Assembly: GCA_031291725.1 (NCBI GenBank)
Contig: JARLIM010000034.1
Span: 62,001 to 126,000 of the forward strand
Direction: 5' to 3'
DNA length: 64,000 bases
Source of the DNA: Acetobacteraceae bacterium
Lineage (GTDB): Bacteria; Pseudomonadota; Alphaproteobacteria; Acetobacterales; Acetobacteraceae
Shown here: positions 46,630 through 58,021 of the stretch, piece by piece
Layout: each line of letters begins with the position of its first letter
Position numbering within the stretch: position 1 is the first letter of the stretch
Position numbers and translations under genes: made by a program
Notes under the pieces: generated by a model
Databases searched by the model: none
Seen by the model: the letters and a program-made list of their open reading frames with translations, nothing else
Told to the model about the DNA's origin: nothing

Positions 46630-49347
46630 ATGTCAAAACCGCTTTTTAAGCTGATGGCCCCCGATACCGGTTCGTCCGCCTCAGATCAGTTGCTGGACGT
46701 GGCCCGAATCGTCTGGGTGACAGCCGACACTGAAGGCGATGGCTGCGATCGCGCGCGCATTGGCAGCCTGCTCGCTGAAGGGGCCTTCGAGTTAATCCCT
46801 GGGAACGCAGGCAATCTGGAATCCGGCCGTCGCCCGGATGCGGCGCTGGTGGAGATGGCCGCGTGGCCTGGGGGGGCGGCATTGCGGGCGATGTGGCCGG
46901 ACATTCCGGTGATCGTGCTGTGTGACGATGCTGAGATCGATGCCGCGCTCGCAACGGGCGCCTATGATTTTCTGACCCCGTCCACTCTGGCGCGTTTGCC
47001 CCTGGCGTTACGTCATGCGGCCGAGGCTGGCCGCGCCGCCGCGCGGATCGAACGGCTGGCGCGCACGGATTCCCTCAGCGGCCTTGCCAATCGCAACGCC
47101 TTTGTCGAAGCCGTCGAACATGAAGTGGCCGAGGGGCGGCGGCGGCGGGATTCGTTTGCCGTTCTGTATCTCGATCTCGATAATTTCAAGGATATCAACG
47201 ACACGCTCGGCCATCAGGCGGGCGATACGCTGCTGATCGCCGTCTCGGAGCGTCTGCGCTGGGCGGTGCGGGAGACCGATCTGGTGGCCCGTTTGGGCGG
47301 CGATGAATTTGCCGTCTTGCAAACCGGGCTGCGCGAGCCGGCCGATGCGGGCACGGTGGCCGATAAGCTGCTCAGCGCGCTCGCAGCGCCGTTCCATCTC
47401 GATGGTGTGCAGCGCTACGTCACGGCGAGCATCGGCATTGCGATCAACATGGCCGGTGCCTTGTCGCATGATGAAACCATCGTTCAGGCCGACACCGCGC
47501 TGTATCGCGCCAAGGATGAGGGGCGGAACCGCTATTGCTTCTTCGCGCCGGGGCTGGACATCGAAGTGCGCGAGCGGGTCAGCCTGGCCGAGGAATTGCG
47601 CGGCGCTTTGATGCGCCATGAATTCAGCATCTGCTACCAGCCGATCATCTCCTTCCCGTTGGGACGCATTGAGGGGGTGGAGGCGCTGCTGCGCTGGAAC
47701 CATCCGCGTCGCGGTGTGCTGGCGCCCGGCGCTTTTCTGAACGCCGCCACCAAGGCGGGGCTGACACCTGCGATCGATCTTTGGGTGTTGGGCGAAGTCT
47801 GCCGCCAGATTGATGCGTGGCGGGCGGCTGGGGTTCCGGTGGTCAAAACGGCGGTCAATATCGGGCAGGCCCCCATCAGCCGTTCACGCGATTTCATTGA
47901 CGGCATCGCCGATATTATCCGGCGAAGTGCGGTTTCCACCTCGCTGCTGGATTTCGAACTGGCCGAAGCCCAGGCCAGTGAGCCGGCCGGTGGCGGGTTT
48001 GTCGAAGTGGATCGGCTGCATCGCCTGGGCGTGCGGCTGGTGGTGGACCGATTTGGCGCCGGCCCGATGTCGCTGGAGCGGATGTGCACCGGTGGCTTTG
48101 GCCGCATCAAGATCGCGCCGCGTCTGGTGGCTGGCAGTGTCCTGGGTGGGCGCGAAGTGGCGCTGGTGCGCGCTGCGGTGATGCTGGCGCGGGAGTTGGG
48201 CATTTCCGTTGTCGGCACCGGGGTGGAGACCGAGGATCAATTGACGGTCCTGGTTGAGGCCGGTTGTACCTTGGTGCAGGGCTTCTATCTCTGCCCGCCG
48301 GTTTCTGCCGACCGGATGGGCGACATGCTCTTCGACGGACGGGTTGATGTGCATCTGCCCGCCGCCGTGGCCGCCCTTGCCGTTCCGGCTGTGCCCTCGG
48401 TGCCCAACGCAGCGCTTCCCTTCAACCAGACGGCATTGCGGGTGCGGCGGTTGTTGCAGGAGGATATTTCCCGACTGACGGAAAATCTGCCTGCGCCGGT
48501 GTTCCTGGTGGAGCGCAAGACCGGCACCCTGGTCTTCGGCAATGAGGCGCTGATCAATCTGACCGGCACCACATTGGACGAATTGCACAACGTCGATGAT
48601 GTCTGGGAGCGGTTGGTGCCGCTGGTGACGGCTCGGCGGCGGTTGCGGGCTGCGGTGGATGATATTCTGCGTGGCGATTTGCTGCGTCGTCCGGTGGTTG
48701 AACTGCCCGAAGCGGTGATGACCGGGGTGGATGGCATGGTGCGTCAGATCGGCTTGATCGTGCTCCGCTCAGACCGCTTTGGCGTGATATCCCTGCTCGA
48801 TCACGGCTCCAATTCGTCGCATGAGGAACGTCAAAATCTGCTGGAGGCCATTGACGGCGTTGCCCGTTTTCTTGCCCGTCGCGCCTTCTTCGACCGCGCG
48901 GGACTGGCCATCGCGGCATCGTTGGCGCAGAACGAAAAGCTGTCGATCATCAGCTTCCGGCTCGATCATTTCGACCGGATTGTTGCCGATTTCGGCCGCA
49001 GCGCTGGCGAGAGGCTGTTGATGTCGTTGCCGGATAATGTGCAGTCGCTGCTGCGATTGCGTGACCCGGTGGGGCGGATTGGAGGCGAGGAGTTCATCAT
49101 CGTGGCCCCCGGTACCGATGTGCGGGGCGCTCAGGTGATGGCCGAGCGGGTGCGCTCGGAAATCAGCAAGATCGTCGTGCCGATGGCTGAGGGCCGCGAC
49201 CTGCGGCTGACAGCCAGTTTCGGCGTCAGCGAATTGCAGCCGGGCGAGGCGAGTTGCGACAATCTGATGGTCCGCGCCGACACCGCCTTGTTTGCCGCGC
49301 GGCATGCGGGCGGCAATCAGGTGGCGGCGAAATTCGGCACGGCGTGA
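46630..49347 (+). CDS. GGDEF-EAL-GGDEF protein: two cyclase domains around a degenerate EAL
   Basis: This 905-residue soluble protein starts with a receiver-like domain without a clear phospho-acceptor Asp (residues 25-130). It is followed by a first GGDEF domain (RLGGDEFAVL near 225, I-site RETD five residues before). The EAL domain (near 330-570) keeps EAL and VNIG but reads VDRFGAG for DDFGTG, IKIAPRL for LKIDRSF and GTGVET for AEGVET, so phosphodiesterase activity is unlikely. A PAS-like stretch near 620-730 then leads to a second GGDEF domain (RIGGEEFIIV near 825, I-site RLRD). Both cyclase sites look intact. I know of no standard family with this order. Confidence 0.82.
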   Translation: MSKPLFKLMAPDTGSSASDQLLDVARIVWVTADTEGDGCDRARIGSLLAEGAFELIPGNAGNLESGRRPDAALVEMAAWPGGAALRAMWPDIPVIVLCDDAEIDAALATGAYDFLTPSTLARLPLALRHAAEAGRAAARIERLARTDSLSGLANRNAFVEAVEHEVAEGRRRRDSFAVLYLDLDNFKDINDTLGHQAGDTLLIAVSERLRWAVRETDLVARLGGDEFAVLQTGLREPADAGTVADKLLSALAAPFHLDGVQRYVTASIGIAINMAGALSHDETIVQADTALYRAKDEGRNRYCFFAPGLDIEVRERVSLAEELRGALMRHEFSICYQPIISFPLGRIEGVEALLRWNHPRRGVLAPGAFLNAATKAGLTPAIDLWVLGEVCRQIDAWRAAGVPVVKTAVNIGQAPISRSRDFIDGIADIIRRSAVSTSLLDFELAEAQASEPAGGGFVEVDRLHRLGVRLVVDRFGAGPMSLERMCTGGFGRIKIAPRLVAGSVLGGREVALVRAAVMLARELGISVVGTGVETEDQLTVLVEAGCTLVQGFYLCPPVSADRMGDMLFDGRVDVHLPAAVAALAVPAVPSVPNAALPFNQTALRVRRLLQEDISRLTENLPAPVFLVERKTGTLVFGNEALINLTGTTLDELHNVDDVWERLVPLVTARRRLRAAVDDILRGDLLRRPVVELPEAVMTGVDGMVRQIGLIVLRSDRFGVISLLDHGSNSSHEERQNLLEAIDGVARFLARRAFFDRAGLAIAASLAQNEKLSIISFRLDHFDRIVADFGRSAGERLLMSLPDNVQSLLRLRDPVGRIGGEEFIIVAPGTDVRGAQVMAERVRSEISKIVVPMAEGRDLRLTASFGVSELQPGEASCDNLMVRADTALFAARHAGGNQVAAKFGTA

Positions 49348-49376
49348 ACGTCACGCCGCGCCGGAGCCCATGCAAT

Positions 49377-50564
49377 TCAACGCTGTGCGTTCCAATCGGT
49401 CAGCCACGCCGGCAGTTTTTCCGGCGGCATCGGACGGGCGACGAAATAGCCCTGGGCGATGTCGCATCCCACAAGGCGGGCATAATCCCAATCGTTCTGA
49501 TCCTCCACCCCCTCGGCCACCACGCTCAGCCCCAACTCACGGGCCATGCGCATGCTCGCCGAGCACAGCGCACCGCGCGCGGGATCATGTGAGGCACCGT
49601 GGACGAAGCCCCGGTCGATTTTCAACTCGGAAAACGGCAAATCGCGCAATTGAGCGAGTGATGAATGGCCGGTGCCGAAATCGTCGATCGACAGCCCGAT
49701 CCGCTTCAGGCGCAAGCGCAGCAGCACGTCCAGCGCGGCGGCCTCGTTCTGCATCACCCGGCTTTCGGTGACTTCCAACGTGAGTTGACTGGCGGGAACG
49801 CCGACCCGATTGAGCTCCGTCTCGACCATGGCGACGAGGCCGATGGAGATCAGATTATCCATCGAGATGTTCACCGAAATCTGCGGATGCAGTCCGAGGG
49901 CGGCCCAGCCCGCCGCCGCGCGCAGCGAGGCTTGCAGCACGCTTTGGGTGAAGCCATCCATCAGCCCGGCCGCTTCGGCCTCGGCGATGAACTGGTCGGG
50001 AAACACCAAGCCATCTTGCGGATGCAGCCAGCGCGCCAGCATCTCCACCCCCACCAAATGGCGGTCGGCAAACGAGACCTGCGGTTGGGCGTGGACGATG
50101 ATATCGCCGCGTGTGAGCGCCTGTGCGATGTCGTCGCCCTGATAGCTGCGGCGCGGGGCGCGCGGTGCGGGCGGGGTGCCGGTGGGCATGGCGGCCAGCC
50201 TGGTCAGCACATCGGCCAGATGGGCAACGGTGATCGGCTTTTGCAGGGCGGTGAGCACGTTCAGCTTCAGAACCCGCGCCAATTCGCTGGCGGAGTTGAG
50301 AATGCGCGCATCTTCCCCGCTGATCAGCACCAGCCCGCCACGATAGCCCAGCGTGGCCAGATGGCGAACGATTTCAATGCCATCCACGCCCGGCATCTGG
50401 AGATCGCAGAACAACAGCGTGATCGCGGACAGATGATCGGCAATGGCGGTCAGTGCGGCGCTGGAATCGGTCTGGCCGTCAATCCCTGTCACACCAAGTG
50501 ACGTGAGTTGACGGGTTAAAAGCTTGATAACAAATGGATCGTCATCAACGATCAGGGTTGTCAT
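49377..50564 (-). CDS. Receiver-EAL c-di-GMP phosphodiesterase (RocR-like)
   Basis: This 395-residue protein has an N-terminal receiver ([13 protein letters not shown] near 5, phospho-acceptor Asp in [12 protein letters not shown] near 53, Lys in LQKPI near 108) and an EAL domain. Catalytic residues are complete: VEMLARW (Glu), SVNIS (Asn), LEVTES (Glu), [21 protein letters not shown] and AQGYFVARP. It should hydrolyse c-di-GMP under phosphorylation control. The gene overlaps the upstream hybrid kinase by 20 nt. That kinase ends in an Hpt domain, which makes a phosphorelay to this receiver likely. Confidence 0.88.
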   Translation of the reverse strand: MTTLIVDDDPFVIKLLTRQLTSLGVTGIDGQTDSSAALTAIADHLSAITLLFCDLQMPGVDGIEIVRHLATLGYRGGLVLISGEDARILNSASELARVLKLNVLTALQKPITVAHLADVLTRLAAMPTGTPPAPRAPRRSYQGDDIAQALTRGDIIVHAQPQVSFADRHLVGVEMLARWLHPQDGLVFPDQFIAEAEAAGLMDGFTQSVLQASLRAAAGWAALGLHPQISVNISMDNLISIGLVAMVETELNRVGVPASQLTLEVTESRVMQNEAAALDVLLRLRLKRIGLSIDDFGTGHSSLAQLRDLPFSELKIDRGFVHGASHDPARGALCSASMRMARELGLSVVAEGVEDQNDWDYARLVGCDIAQGYFVARPMPPEKLPAWLTDWNAQR

Positions 50565-53500
50565 GGAGATTTCCCAAGTCGGTAGCGGTGGTCGATGTCA
50601 GGTGCATGTCGATACCGGCCTTGGTTTGGGCCAGCATAACATCCAGGTCTGCAGCCTCTGCCATAAGAGCATCCCGATTGCCGGAGCGTCCAGCCTGCTC
50701 GATATGAGCGCTGCGTTCGCCCAGGGCCAGAGCGCCCACCGATCGGCTGGATGATTTCAGGCGGTGCGCCATCGAGGTGGCCTCAACGATATCGTCTTGG
50801 CTGACGGCGGTTTGGATGCGTTGCACGAGATCCGCGGCGGAAGGGAGGTAGTCGGCCAGAATATCCGCCTGCATCTCCAGATCGTCCCCGACGGTGGCTG
50901 TCAGGGCAGCCCGATCGAAAATGACGCATTCCATCGGCGCCTTGGCAGGGGCATTTGAAAGCGGCGGGGCTGGAGGTGGGTTGGTCAGCGGCAGGAAGCG
51001 TTCCAAGGCGGCCTGCAATTCGCCGAGCAAGACGGGTTTGCTGAGATACAAATCCACGCCAAATTCCCGCGCCCGCTCCGCCTCGCCGCGCAGCGCGTTG
51101 GCGCTGAGCACAATGATCGGCACGTGCTGTCCTTCGCCTTCTGAACTGCGGATGGCCTGTGTGAGTTGGTTGCCGTCCATTTCCGGCATGAACAGATCGG
51201 TCAGCACCAGCCCATAGCCGCCCCGTCGCCACGCTTGGAGTGCAAGACGCCCGTTCTCGACGATCTCGGCGGCGTAACCGAGCAAGGTCAATTGCTGGTT
51301 GACCACCTTACGGTTGATCGGATCGTCCTCGGCAACCAGCACCAATTCATGCGCGGCGCGGGCGGTTTCGACGGGTTTGGGCGGGGGACGGTCTTGCAGG
51401 ATGAGGGTTTCACCGCCGCTCGATCCATCCTGCTTCATCCGGCCAGCCGCGATGGCCACCGCCTGTACCACACGGTCGCGTCGCAGCCAGCCGAGATCGA
51501 AGAACCGGCTCTCGTTGTCGAACGTTGCGTGCCAACGCTGGGCGTTGCGGTGCAATGTCGCCGCGCGCCGGCGGTCGAAGGGAATAACCCGAATATTGGC
51601 GGCCCATGGCATGTCGATCTGTGTGACGCTCGCCCCGGCATACGCCAGTTGCGCCATCACCGCCTGTGTGGCGGCCTTGGTCAGGTCCGCCTCAATGGTG
51701 CAGGCCACGCCGTCCAGACGCTGCGGCGGTGTGGATGTGGAACCGGCCGCCTTCAGGGGCAGGATAATGGTGAAGCAAGCGCCTTTGCCTGGGGTGCTTT
51801 CCACCTCCACCCGTCCGCGCATCAACTCCGTCAGCCGCTTGACGATGGCAAGGCCAAGCCCGGTGCCCCCGAAGCGACGCGTGGTGGAGGCTTCGCCCTG
51901 GGTGAAGGGGGTGAATAAATGACGCAACACCTCCGGGGGCATGCCGATGCCATGATCGGTGACGCTGATCCGATAAGATCCCTCGGTGTCGCGCACGACG
52001 CGCAGTTCCACCGTGGCGGTTTGGCCCGCAGGTGGAGCGCCGAATTTCACCGCATTGCTGAGCAGGTTCAGGCAGACCTGCCGCAAACGGGTGGGATCGG
52101 CCATCAGGCGTTGTGGGACGTCGGGCGCGACATAGACCGACAGCGACAATCGCCGCGCCGTGGCCACCAATGCCAAGCCGTTGCAGACGCTCTCCAGCAG
52201 GTCGTCAATTTGGACGACGGTTTCTTCCAGCTCGATGCGGTCGGCTTCGATTTTGGAAAAATCGAGAATGTCGTCGATCACCGACATCAGGCTGACGGCG
52301 GATTCACGGATTGTGTGCACCGCATCGGCCTGCTCGGGCGGCAAGTCAGCGCGGGCAAGAATTTCGCTCATGCCGATCACGCCGTTAAGTGGTGTGCGGA
52401 TTTCGTGGCTCATCACCGCCAGGAATGAGGACTTCGCCCGGTTGGCGGCTTCAGCAGCATCCTTGGCCTCGACCAGTTGCTCATTGGCTGCGCGCAATTC
52501 CTTGGTGCGCTCACGCACGATGTCTTCCAATTGATGGCGGTGACGCTCCAACTCCCGCTCGTCGCGCTTGCGGTCGGTGATGTCGCGCATGATGGCGAAA
52601 TAGACGAGGCCATCGGGCAAATGCGCCGCGCTCCAGACGATTTCCGCATCCAGAAAAGTGCCATCGGCGCGGCGGAACAGCGTCTCCACCGGTTTGGCGA
52701 GCGCGCCGTCGCTGATGGCCTTGCGCCATTGCTGCTCCGTGGCAAATCGGCTTGACCATTGCCATGCCTGCGTGCCGATGGCGGAGGCCTTGGTGGTGCG
52801 GGCCAGTATTTCCATCCGTGGATTGACGTCGAGCAATTCCCCGGTCTGCGAGACGATGCTGATGCCATCCGAGGATTGCTCGAACAGCACGCGATGTTTT
52901 TCGTTCTCGGCCACCAGCTCGCGGGCGCGCTGCTCGCGTTCCGTCATGTCGATCAGCACCATCAGCACCTCGTCGCCGACGATGGACAACGATTGCTGAA
53001 TGACATGCGGCCTGCCCTGAATGTCGCGTAGCCGGAGTTCCGGCATGGGCAGCGTGCTTGCCCCCTCGGCGCGCGCGGTGCGCAGCCGGGCATCTGTCCC
53101 GTGCAGGGTTGCGCGTGCAACCGGGTCGATCACCACCGCATCCAGCCAGTCGGAGAGGCTGCCTTCATGTGCGGTGATGTCACCGAACATGTGCATGAAG
53201 GCGGTGTTGAGGAAACTCGCCTTGAGCGTGTGCAGGTCGAAGACCAGCATCGGCATTGGCGTGCCCAGCATGATCCCCTGCAGGCGTGCCTCGCTGGCTG
53301 CCTGCGCTTCGGCCATGCGCCGTGCCGCCTGCCGACTTTCGGCCGCATCGAGGGCGACCGAGATCGTCTCGCCCATTTCACCGATCAGCTTGGTGGTGTC
53401 TGGGTCAAAATAGCTGGCTTCATCGCTGTAGAGTGTCAGCACGGCCACCGTTTTACCGCCGACGATCAGCGGCATGGAGAGCGAGCCCTGCAATCCAAAC

Positions 53501-55227
53501 TGCGCGGCGCGATTTCGCCACGGCTGCATCAACGTGGAGTTGGCAATATTGTCATCCACCACAATGCGCTGTTCGCGGGCGGCGGTTCCACTTGGGCCTC
53601 GGGCGGAGGGCCGTTTGGGGTCGATGGTCACGTTCAACCCATCCACATAGCCAATCGCCCGGCCGTTGGCGGCGATGGGAATCACCCTGTCCGCTTCTTC
53701 GTCGATCCATCCGGCCCAGATCAGCACAATGTGACTGTCTACAACCACGTCCTTGCAGATTTCGGCCAAGATCTCCTTCGTCTCACTCAAACGCTGAATC
53801 GCCTGATGGACGTTGTTGAGCAGCTTGTGCAGATTGACCTCGTGCACCAAACGCTGTCGCTCGGCAATGATTTGGCTGATGTCGCGGACCACCACATAGG
53901 TCTCGCCCAGATCATTCACCGGTGATTTTGACGCCGCGATGTCGATGAAACTGCCGTCCTTGCGCTGCCAGTTGAGGCGCACGAAGCCGGGGGCAAGAAG
54001 CTCTTCGGCGGCCAATCCGTCTTTCGGTGCCGGGCTGATCGCTTCCAGGTCGCTCATGCTGCGACCGATCAGCTCGTCGCTCTGATACAAGGTGAGCGCA
54101 GCCGTCGCGTCATTGACGTCCACGATCTTGCCATCGCGGTCCAGGCGCAGAAAGCCATCGGGCAAAACGTGGATGGCATCTCTGTAGCGTGCGGCCAGTC
54201 GGGATTGTTTGTCCTCATTATCCCTCTGCCTGCGGCTGAGCAGCAGCAGCGCGAGGCACATGAACGTGCCCAGCATCATCAACGCCACGCCACTCATCCG
54301 CCAACTCAGCCCGCGCAGTGGCTTATCCACCTCGGCGGCATCCAAACGGACCAGCAATGTCCAAGGCGTTCCGACAATGCGCCGCGCGACGCCGATCTGG
54401 GGACGGTCCTCCAGTCCGATTCCGGTGAAGATGCCCGATCCACCGGCGCGCAGCACGTGTGCGGCCAAGTTTTGCGGGTCATCCGTGGAGCGGTCGACGG
54501 TATGAAAGCCGGATTTACTGGCATCATCCGTCCACATCACATGAATGGTCTTGCCGGAGACAACCAGCAGGCGGAGATCCATCGACGGATAGGCACCTGG
54601 CCATTTGGTGAACAGGTTGCGGACGGAGTCGAGCGCATTGATTTCCAAATACACCACCCCCGCCACTTTGCCATTCGAGAGCACCGGTGTGGCGAGGCCA
54701 AAGGCCAGCACAGCGTCGCCCACATCGTGCAAATCAGTGAAAACAACCTCCTGCTGATCCATCGCTCTGCGCAACGAGGCTCGCAGATCGTCTGGCAATG
54801 GCAGACTGTTGGGATCGAGGATGTTGTTCAGATCGCCGTCGAATAGCTGGATTTGGCGGTAATGGTATTGCTTGCGGAATTGCCGGATCGTGTTGCGGGT
54901 CAGCGTATCGTATTCCCGGCGTTCAGCGTCTGGTGTGGTGGGATCAAGCAAACCCCTGACCGACCTTCGACTGCTGAGGATGGAGCCATCGCCGCGCCGC
55001 TCGGCGATGTAGTTTTCGATCTGCTCTCCGCGCAAGGTGACAGCTGCCAGCATTTCCTCAGACGCTTTGTCGCGCATATCGGCGGCAACAAAGTGGAAGG
55101 CATTCCATACGACCAGCAGACCGACAATCACCAGTGCAAGAGAGGTTGTCAGCACCGTTGCAACTGAAAGGCGCCAGATGGAACGGTCGATTGATGTGGT
55201 GGAATGTGCTTGGTCCAGCGTCGCCAT
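50545..55227 (-). CDS. Hybrid sensor histidine kinase with C-terminal Hpt domain
   Basis: This 1560-residue membrane kinase has membrane segments near 25-45 and 325-345. Between them is a dCACHE-type sensor, then PAS, GAF and two further PAS domains (near 365-910). A phospho-acceptor His lies in [19 protein letters not shown] near 960 and an ATPase domain follows ([28 protein letters not shown]). A divergent stretch near 1200-1310 may be a worn receiver. The active receiver ([15 protein letters not shown] near 1325, Asp in [13 protein letters not shown]) precedes an Hpt domain ([18 protein letters not shown] near 1500). It overlaps the receiver-EAL gene downstream, its likely target. Start at ATG 55227. 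Confidence 0.86.
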   Translation of the reverse strand: MATLDQAHSTTSIDRSIWRLSVATVLTTSLALVIVGLLVVWNAFHFVAADMRDKASEEMLAAVTLRGEQIENYIAERRGDGSILSSRRSVRGLLDPTTPDAERREYDTLTRNTIRQFRKQYHYRQIQLFDGDLNNILDPNSLPLPDDLRASLRRAMDQQEVVFTDLHDVGDAVLAFGLATPVLSNGKVAGVVYLEINALDSVRNLFTKWPGAYPSMDLRLLVVSGKTIHVMWTDDASKSGFHTVDRSTDDPQNLAAHVLRAGGSGIFTGIGLEDRPQIGVARRIVGTPWTLLVRLDAAEVDKPLRGLSWRMSGVALMMLGTFMCLALLLLSRRQRDNEDKQSRLAARYRDAIHVLPDGFLRLDRDGKIVDVNDATAALTLYQSDELIGRSMSDLEAISPAPKDGLAAEELLAPGFVRLNWQRKDGSFIDIAASKSPVNDLGETYVVVRDISQIIAERQRLVHEVNLHKLLNNVHQAIQRLSETKEILAEICKDVVVDSHIVLIWAGWIDEEADRVIPIAANGRAIGYVDGLNVTIDPKRPSARGPSGTAAREQRIVVDDNIANSTLMQPWRNRAAQFGLQGSLSMPLIVGGKTVAVLTLYSDEASYFDPDTTKLIGEMGETISVALDAAESRQAARRMAEAQAASEARLQGIMLGTPMPMLVFDLHTLKASFLNTAFMHMFGDITAHEGSLSDWLDAVVIDPVARATLHGTDARLRTARAEGASTLPMPELRLRDIQGRPHVIQQSLSIVGDEVLMVLIDMTEREQRARELVAENEKHRVLFEQSSDGISIVSQTGELLDVNPRMEILARTTKASAIGTQAWQWSSRFATEQQWRKAISDGALAKPVETLFRRADGTFLDAEIVWSAAHLPDGLVYFAIMRDITDRKRDERELERHRHQLEDIVRERTKELRAANEQLVEAKDAAEAANRAKSSFLAVMSHEIRTPLNGVIGMSEILARADLPPEQADAVHTIRESAVSLMSVIDDILDFSKIEADRIELEETVVQIDDLLESVCNGLALVATARRLSLSVYVAPDVPQRLMADPTRLRQVCLNLLSNAVKFGAPPAGQTATVELRVVRDTEGSYRISVTDHGIGMPPEVLRHLFTPFTQGEASTTRRFGGTGLGLAIVKRLTELMRGRVEVESTPGKGACFTIILPLKAAGSTSTPPQRLDGVACTIEADLTKAATQAVMAQLAYAGASVTQIDMPWAANIRVIPFDRRRAATLHRNAQRWHATFDNESRFFDLGWLRRDRVVQAVAIAAGRMKQDGSSGGETLILQDRPPPKPVETARAAHELVLVAEDDPINRKVVNQQLTLLGYAAEIVENGRLALQAWRRGGYGLVLTDLFMPEMDGNQLTQAIRSSEGEGQHVPIIVLSANALRGEAERAREFGVDLYLSKPVLLGELQAALERFLPLTNPPPAPPLSNAPAKAPMECVIFDRAALTATVGDDLEMQADILADYLPSAADLVQRIQTAVSQDDIVEATSMAHRLKSSSRSVGALALGERSAHIEQAGRSGNRDALMAEAADLDVMLAQTKAGIDMHLTSTTATDLGNLHDNPDR

Positions 55228-55292
55228 ATCACCAGATGTCCGATACTCGCGGCCCGGACATCAGGTTGATCTGGTTTTAACGAAGATTCAAC

Positions 55293-56915
55293 TCACGTTC
55301 GGCCCGTGATCAGGTCGAGCAGCGCGCCTGCCGGGCGGTCCAAGCGGTCGCCACGCCACGCCACATACTGGTCGGGCCGGATCACCGCCAGGCGCGCTTC
55401 ATAGAGCGGGGCGAGGCGCGCATCATCCGGTGCCAGCACGCTCAGCGGTATCCCGCGCGCGGCGGCGGCGTCGGTGATGGCGGCGATATCGTCCTGCGCC
55501 CCGCTGCCGGTGACGAGCAGGGTGAAGCCCTGGCCGAATTGGTCATACAGCGACAGACCGGGCTTGAGCCACAGATGCGGGGCGAGTGCGCCGGGTTGCG
55601 CGCTTTGGGTGTAGTCGGCGAAATGCCACGCCGGGCGCGGGCCAGCCTCGTTGGCGTTGATCGGGGAGTTATCGTAGCAAATGCCGAGCACCACACCGAG
55701 CGTGTGGAACTCGCGCTGCTTCTTCTCCAGGATTTCAGCGCCCAATGCCGCACGGGTGGCGGCACTGGCGGCGTCATCGCCATCGAGATTGCCGCGCACC
55801 AGATCCTTCGTCAGCACCTGGGTGTTCGCCACCGCCTCCTCGATCACCTTGACATGCACCGGCTGGCGTTCCGGCGTGTAGGAGGCCAGCAGATTCGGCC
55901 CGCCCCAGCCTTGCAGCGTGGCGGCGAGTTTCCAGCCGGCATCGACGGCATCGGCAACTCCCATGTTCAGCCCGAAGCCGCCAAAGGGCGGGTGCAGATG
56001 GCAGGCATCGCCGATCAGGATCACCCGGCCTTTCTGATGGCCGTTGGAGACCAGACTATGGGCGGCCCAAGGGTCGAGGGTGAGGATCTCGATGTCCCAT
56101 TCCCGCCCGATGGCCTGGAACAGTTTCTGGCGCACCTGCTCGGCGGTAGGCGTCTCGTCGGGGGCGGTGGGCATGATGGTGAACCACAGATCGCCCTTAT
56201 CCATCGGCCCGAGCATGGCCGGTGCATCCTGATTGACCACCCAATACATATTCGCCGGCCCCTGCGGATGCGCCGCGCTCAGGCCGGGGGCGCGGAAGAC
56301 GGCGCCGATATTGGTCTGAAACGCCGAGCGCCCCTCCATCGCAAAACCCAACGCCTTGCGCACCCCACTGCGCCCGCCATCGGCCCCGACAAGGTATTTC
56401 GCCCGAATCTGCTGCGGTGCCTCGCCCTCGCGCTGCAAGGTGGCGGTGACGCCCTCATCGTCCTGGGTGAAGACGCTCATCTCGCAATCCATCACCAGCT
56501 TCACGCTCGGCAGGCGCAGCACCTCGTCGCGCAGCACGCGCTCGATATGGTATTGCGCGATCCACTGCATCGGCTCGGAGAATTTCGGGTTTTCCTCCTT
56601 CACGCCGGAGGAGACATTCTCGAACAGCGCCAGACGGTGGCCGAACAGGCGGGTGGCGAAGACGACGTTGCTGGGATAGTCGCGCCCGAACGGGGCGGCA
56701 TCGCGCACTTTTTCGGCCAAGCCCCAGCGCCGCATATGCTCCATCGTGCGCACATTGGTGGTCTTGGCGCGCGGTTGGCGGCCGACTTCCGAATTGCGCT
56801 CCACCTGCACGGCATCCACGCCGCGCTTGCCCAGTTCCACCGCCATCGCCAGCCCCACCGGCCCACCTCCGACGATCAACACATCCGTGCAGGCGGGCAG
56901 GGGAGCGAGGGTCAT
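55293..56915 (-). CDS. FAD-dependent aromatic hydroxylase (MhpA-like)
   Basis: This 540-residue class-A flavin monooxygenase should add a hydroxyl to a phenolic substrate using NAD(P)H. Motifs: FAD-binding GGGPVGLAMAVELGKRG near residue 17, the DG motif VGADGGRSGVRKALG near 180, and GD motif VILIGDACHLHPPFGGFG near 310. The C-terminal thioredoxin-like domain seen in the MhpA/phenol hydroxylase group is present. It is followed 32 nt after its own operon partner: the extradiol dioxygenase gene lies directly upstream. Together they could hydroxylate and cleave a ring such as 3-hydroxyphenylpropionate. ATG 56915 is used because upstream residues are in the neighbouring gene. Confidence 0.83.
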   Translation of the reverse strand: MTLAPLPACTDVLIVGGGPVGLAMAVELGKRGVDAVQVERNSEVGRQPRAKTTNVRTMEHMRRWGLAEKVRDAAPFGRDYPSNVVFATRLFGHRLALFENVSSGVKEENPKFSEPMQWIAQYHIERVLRDEVLRLPSVKLVMDCEMSVFTQDDEGVTATLQREGEAPQQIRAKYLVGADGGRSGVRKALGFAMEGRSAFQTNIGAVFRAPGLSAAHPQGPANMYWVVNQDAPAMLGPMDKGDLWFTIMPTAPDETPTAEQVRQKLFQAIGREWDIEILTLDPWAAHSLVSNGHQKGRVILIGDACHLHPPFGGFGLNMGVADAVDAGWKLAATLQGWGGPNLLASYTPERQPVHVKVIEEAVANTQVLTKDLVRGNLDGDDAASAATRAALGAEILEKKQREFHTLGVVLGICYDNSPINANEAGPRPAWHFADYTQSAQPGALAPHLWLKPGLSLYDQFGQGFTLLVTGSGAQDDIAAITDAAAARGIPLSVLAPDDARLAPLYEARLAVIRPDQYVAWRGDRLDRPAGALLDLITGRT

Positions 56916-56947
56916 GCTGTGGTCCTTGGGTTGTCTTGTTGTGGCGA

Positions 56948-57898
56948 TCAGGCTTCGAAATTGGTCACGAAATCCGGCGGCGGCTCCGGCCCCCACAGCG
57001 AGAGGCTGTCTTCCGGCCGATGCACTTGCGACTCCCAGTCGAAATCGGCGGCGATGAAATCGATATCGGCCGAATACTCGCAATAGCTGCCCCAGGGGTC
57101 GCGCACATAATGGAAAAAGTTCGAGCCCAGCACGTGGCGGCCCAGACCCCAGCCCCGGCTGAACCCCTTCGACGCCATCGTGGCAGCGCCCACGCCGACC
57201 TCGTTGACCGAACCGACATCCCAGCTGGCATGATGGAAGCCCGGCGCGTTGGATTGCGCGAAGGCGATCATGTGGTGGTCGCTGCCGTGAACGCCGTGCA
57301 TGAAGGCGACGAAATTGGTGCGATCCGACAGGCGCATGCCCAGCACGTCGGTGTAGAATGCGATCGAGCGGTCCAGATCGCGCACGAACAGCAGCACATG
57401 CGACAATCGGCGCGGGCGGACCAGCGGGGCCATCGCGCGCACGGTGGCGGCGCGCAGATTGGGCGGGTTTTGCGTGTCGCCGAAGACGGATTTCGCACTC
57501 GGCGAGGATTTCACCGCCACCTTGATCTCAATCGGCGTGCCGTCGCAGTCGCGAAACCAGACGCCGTTGCTGTCCACGCCGGGCAGCGGGTCGGTGCGGG
57601 CGATGCCACGCGCTTGCAGATGATCGGCAAAACGCGGCAGATCCTCCTCATAACAGCCGAAGCTGAGCATGTGCAGCTTCTTGCTCGGCCCCTCGATGAT
57701 CCGCCCCCAGCGATGCGGGGCGGCGTCGGTGTGCAGGGCGAGGGCTTGACCGTCGGTGCGGACATCAAGCCCGAAATTGGCGTAGAAATTCTGCGCATCG
57801 CCCAGATCCGGCACGGCGAGACTGAAATGGTCCACCGAGTGAATGCCAAGCACGCCGGATTTGCGGCTGGGTGCGATGAAGCCTCCGATTTGTGTCAT
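56948..57898 (-). CDS. Extradiol ring-cleavage dioxygenase (VOC superfamily)
   Basis: This 316-residue two-domain VOC protein resembles 2,3-dihydroxybiphenyl 1,2-dioxygenase (BphC) types. The first domain opens with SVDHFSLAVPDLGDAQNFY. The second carries the Fe(II) ligands: His in RLSHVLLFVRDL near 160, His in GFHHASWDVGS near 225 and Glu in YCEYSADIDF near 280. ATG 57898 has GGGAGGGG upstream. It is the first gene of the minus-strand pair with the FAD hydroxylase, which would make the catechol it cleaves. No C-C hydrolase or later pathway gene follows directly. Confidence 0.83.
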   Translation of the reverse strand: MTQIGGFIAPSRKSGVLGIHSVDHFSLAVPDLGDAQNFYANFGLDVRTDGQALALHTDAAPHRWGRIIEGPSKKLHMLSFGCYEEDLPRFADHLQARGIARTDPLPGVDSNGVWFRDCDGTPIEIKVAVKSSPSAKSVFGDTQNPPNLRAATVRAMAPLVRPRRLSHVLLFVRDLDRSIAFYTDVLGMRLSDRTNFVAFMHGVHGSDHHMIAFAQSNAPGFHHASWDVGSVNEVGVGAATMASKGFSRGWGLGRHVLGSNFFHYVRDPWGSYCEYSADIDFIAADFDWESQVHRPEDSLSLWGPEPPPDFVTNFEA

Positions 57899-58021
57899 GT
57901 TGTCTGCCCCTCCCAAGGCAATTTTTAAGTCAGTTTTGCATCCTTGCGGCGAGCAGGCGAGAGCCATCTTGATTTACAGAATGGTTTCCCTCGCGCATCG
58001 TGGCGTGGGGAGGAAAAAATA

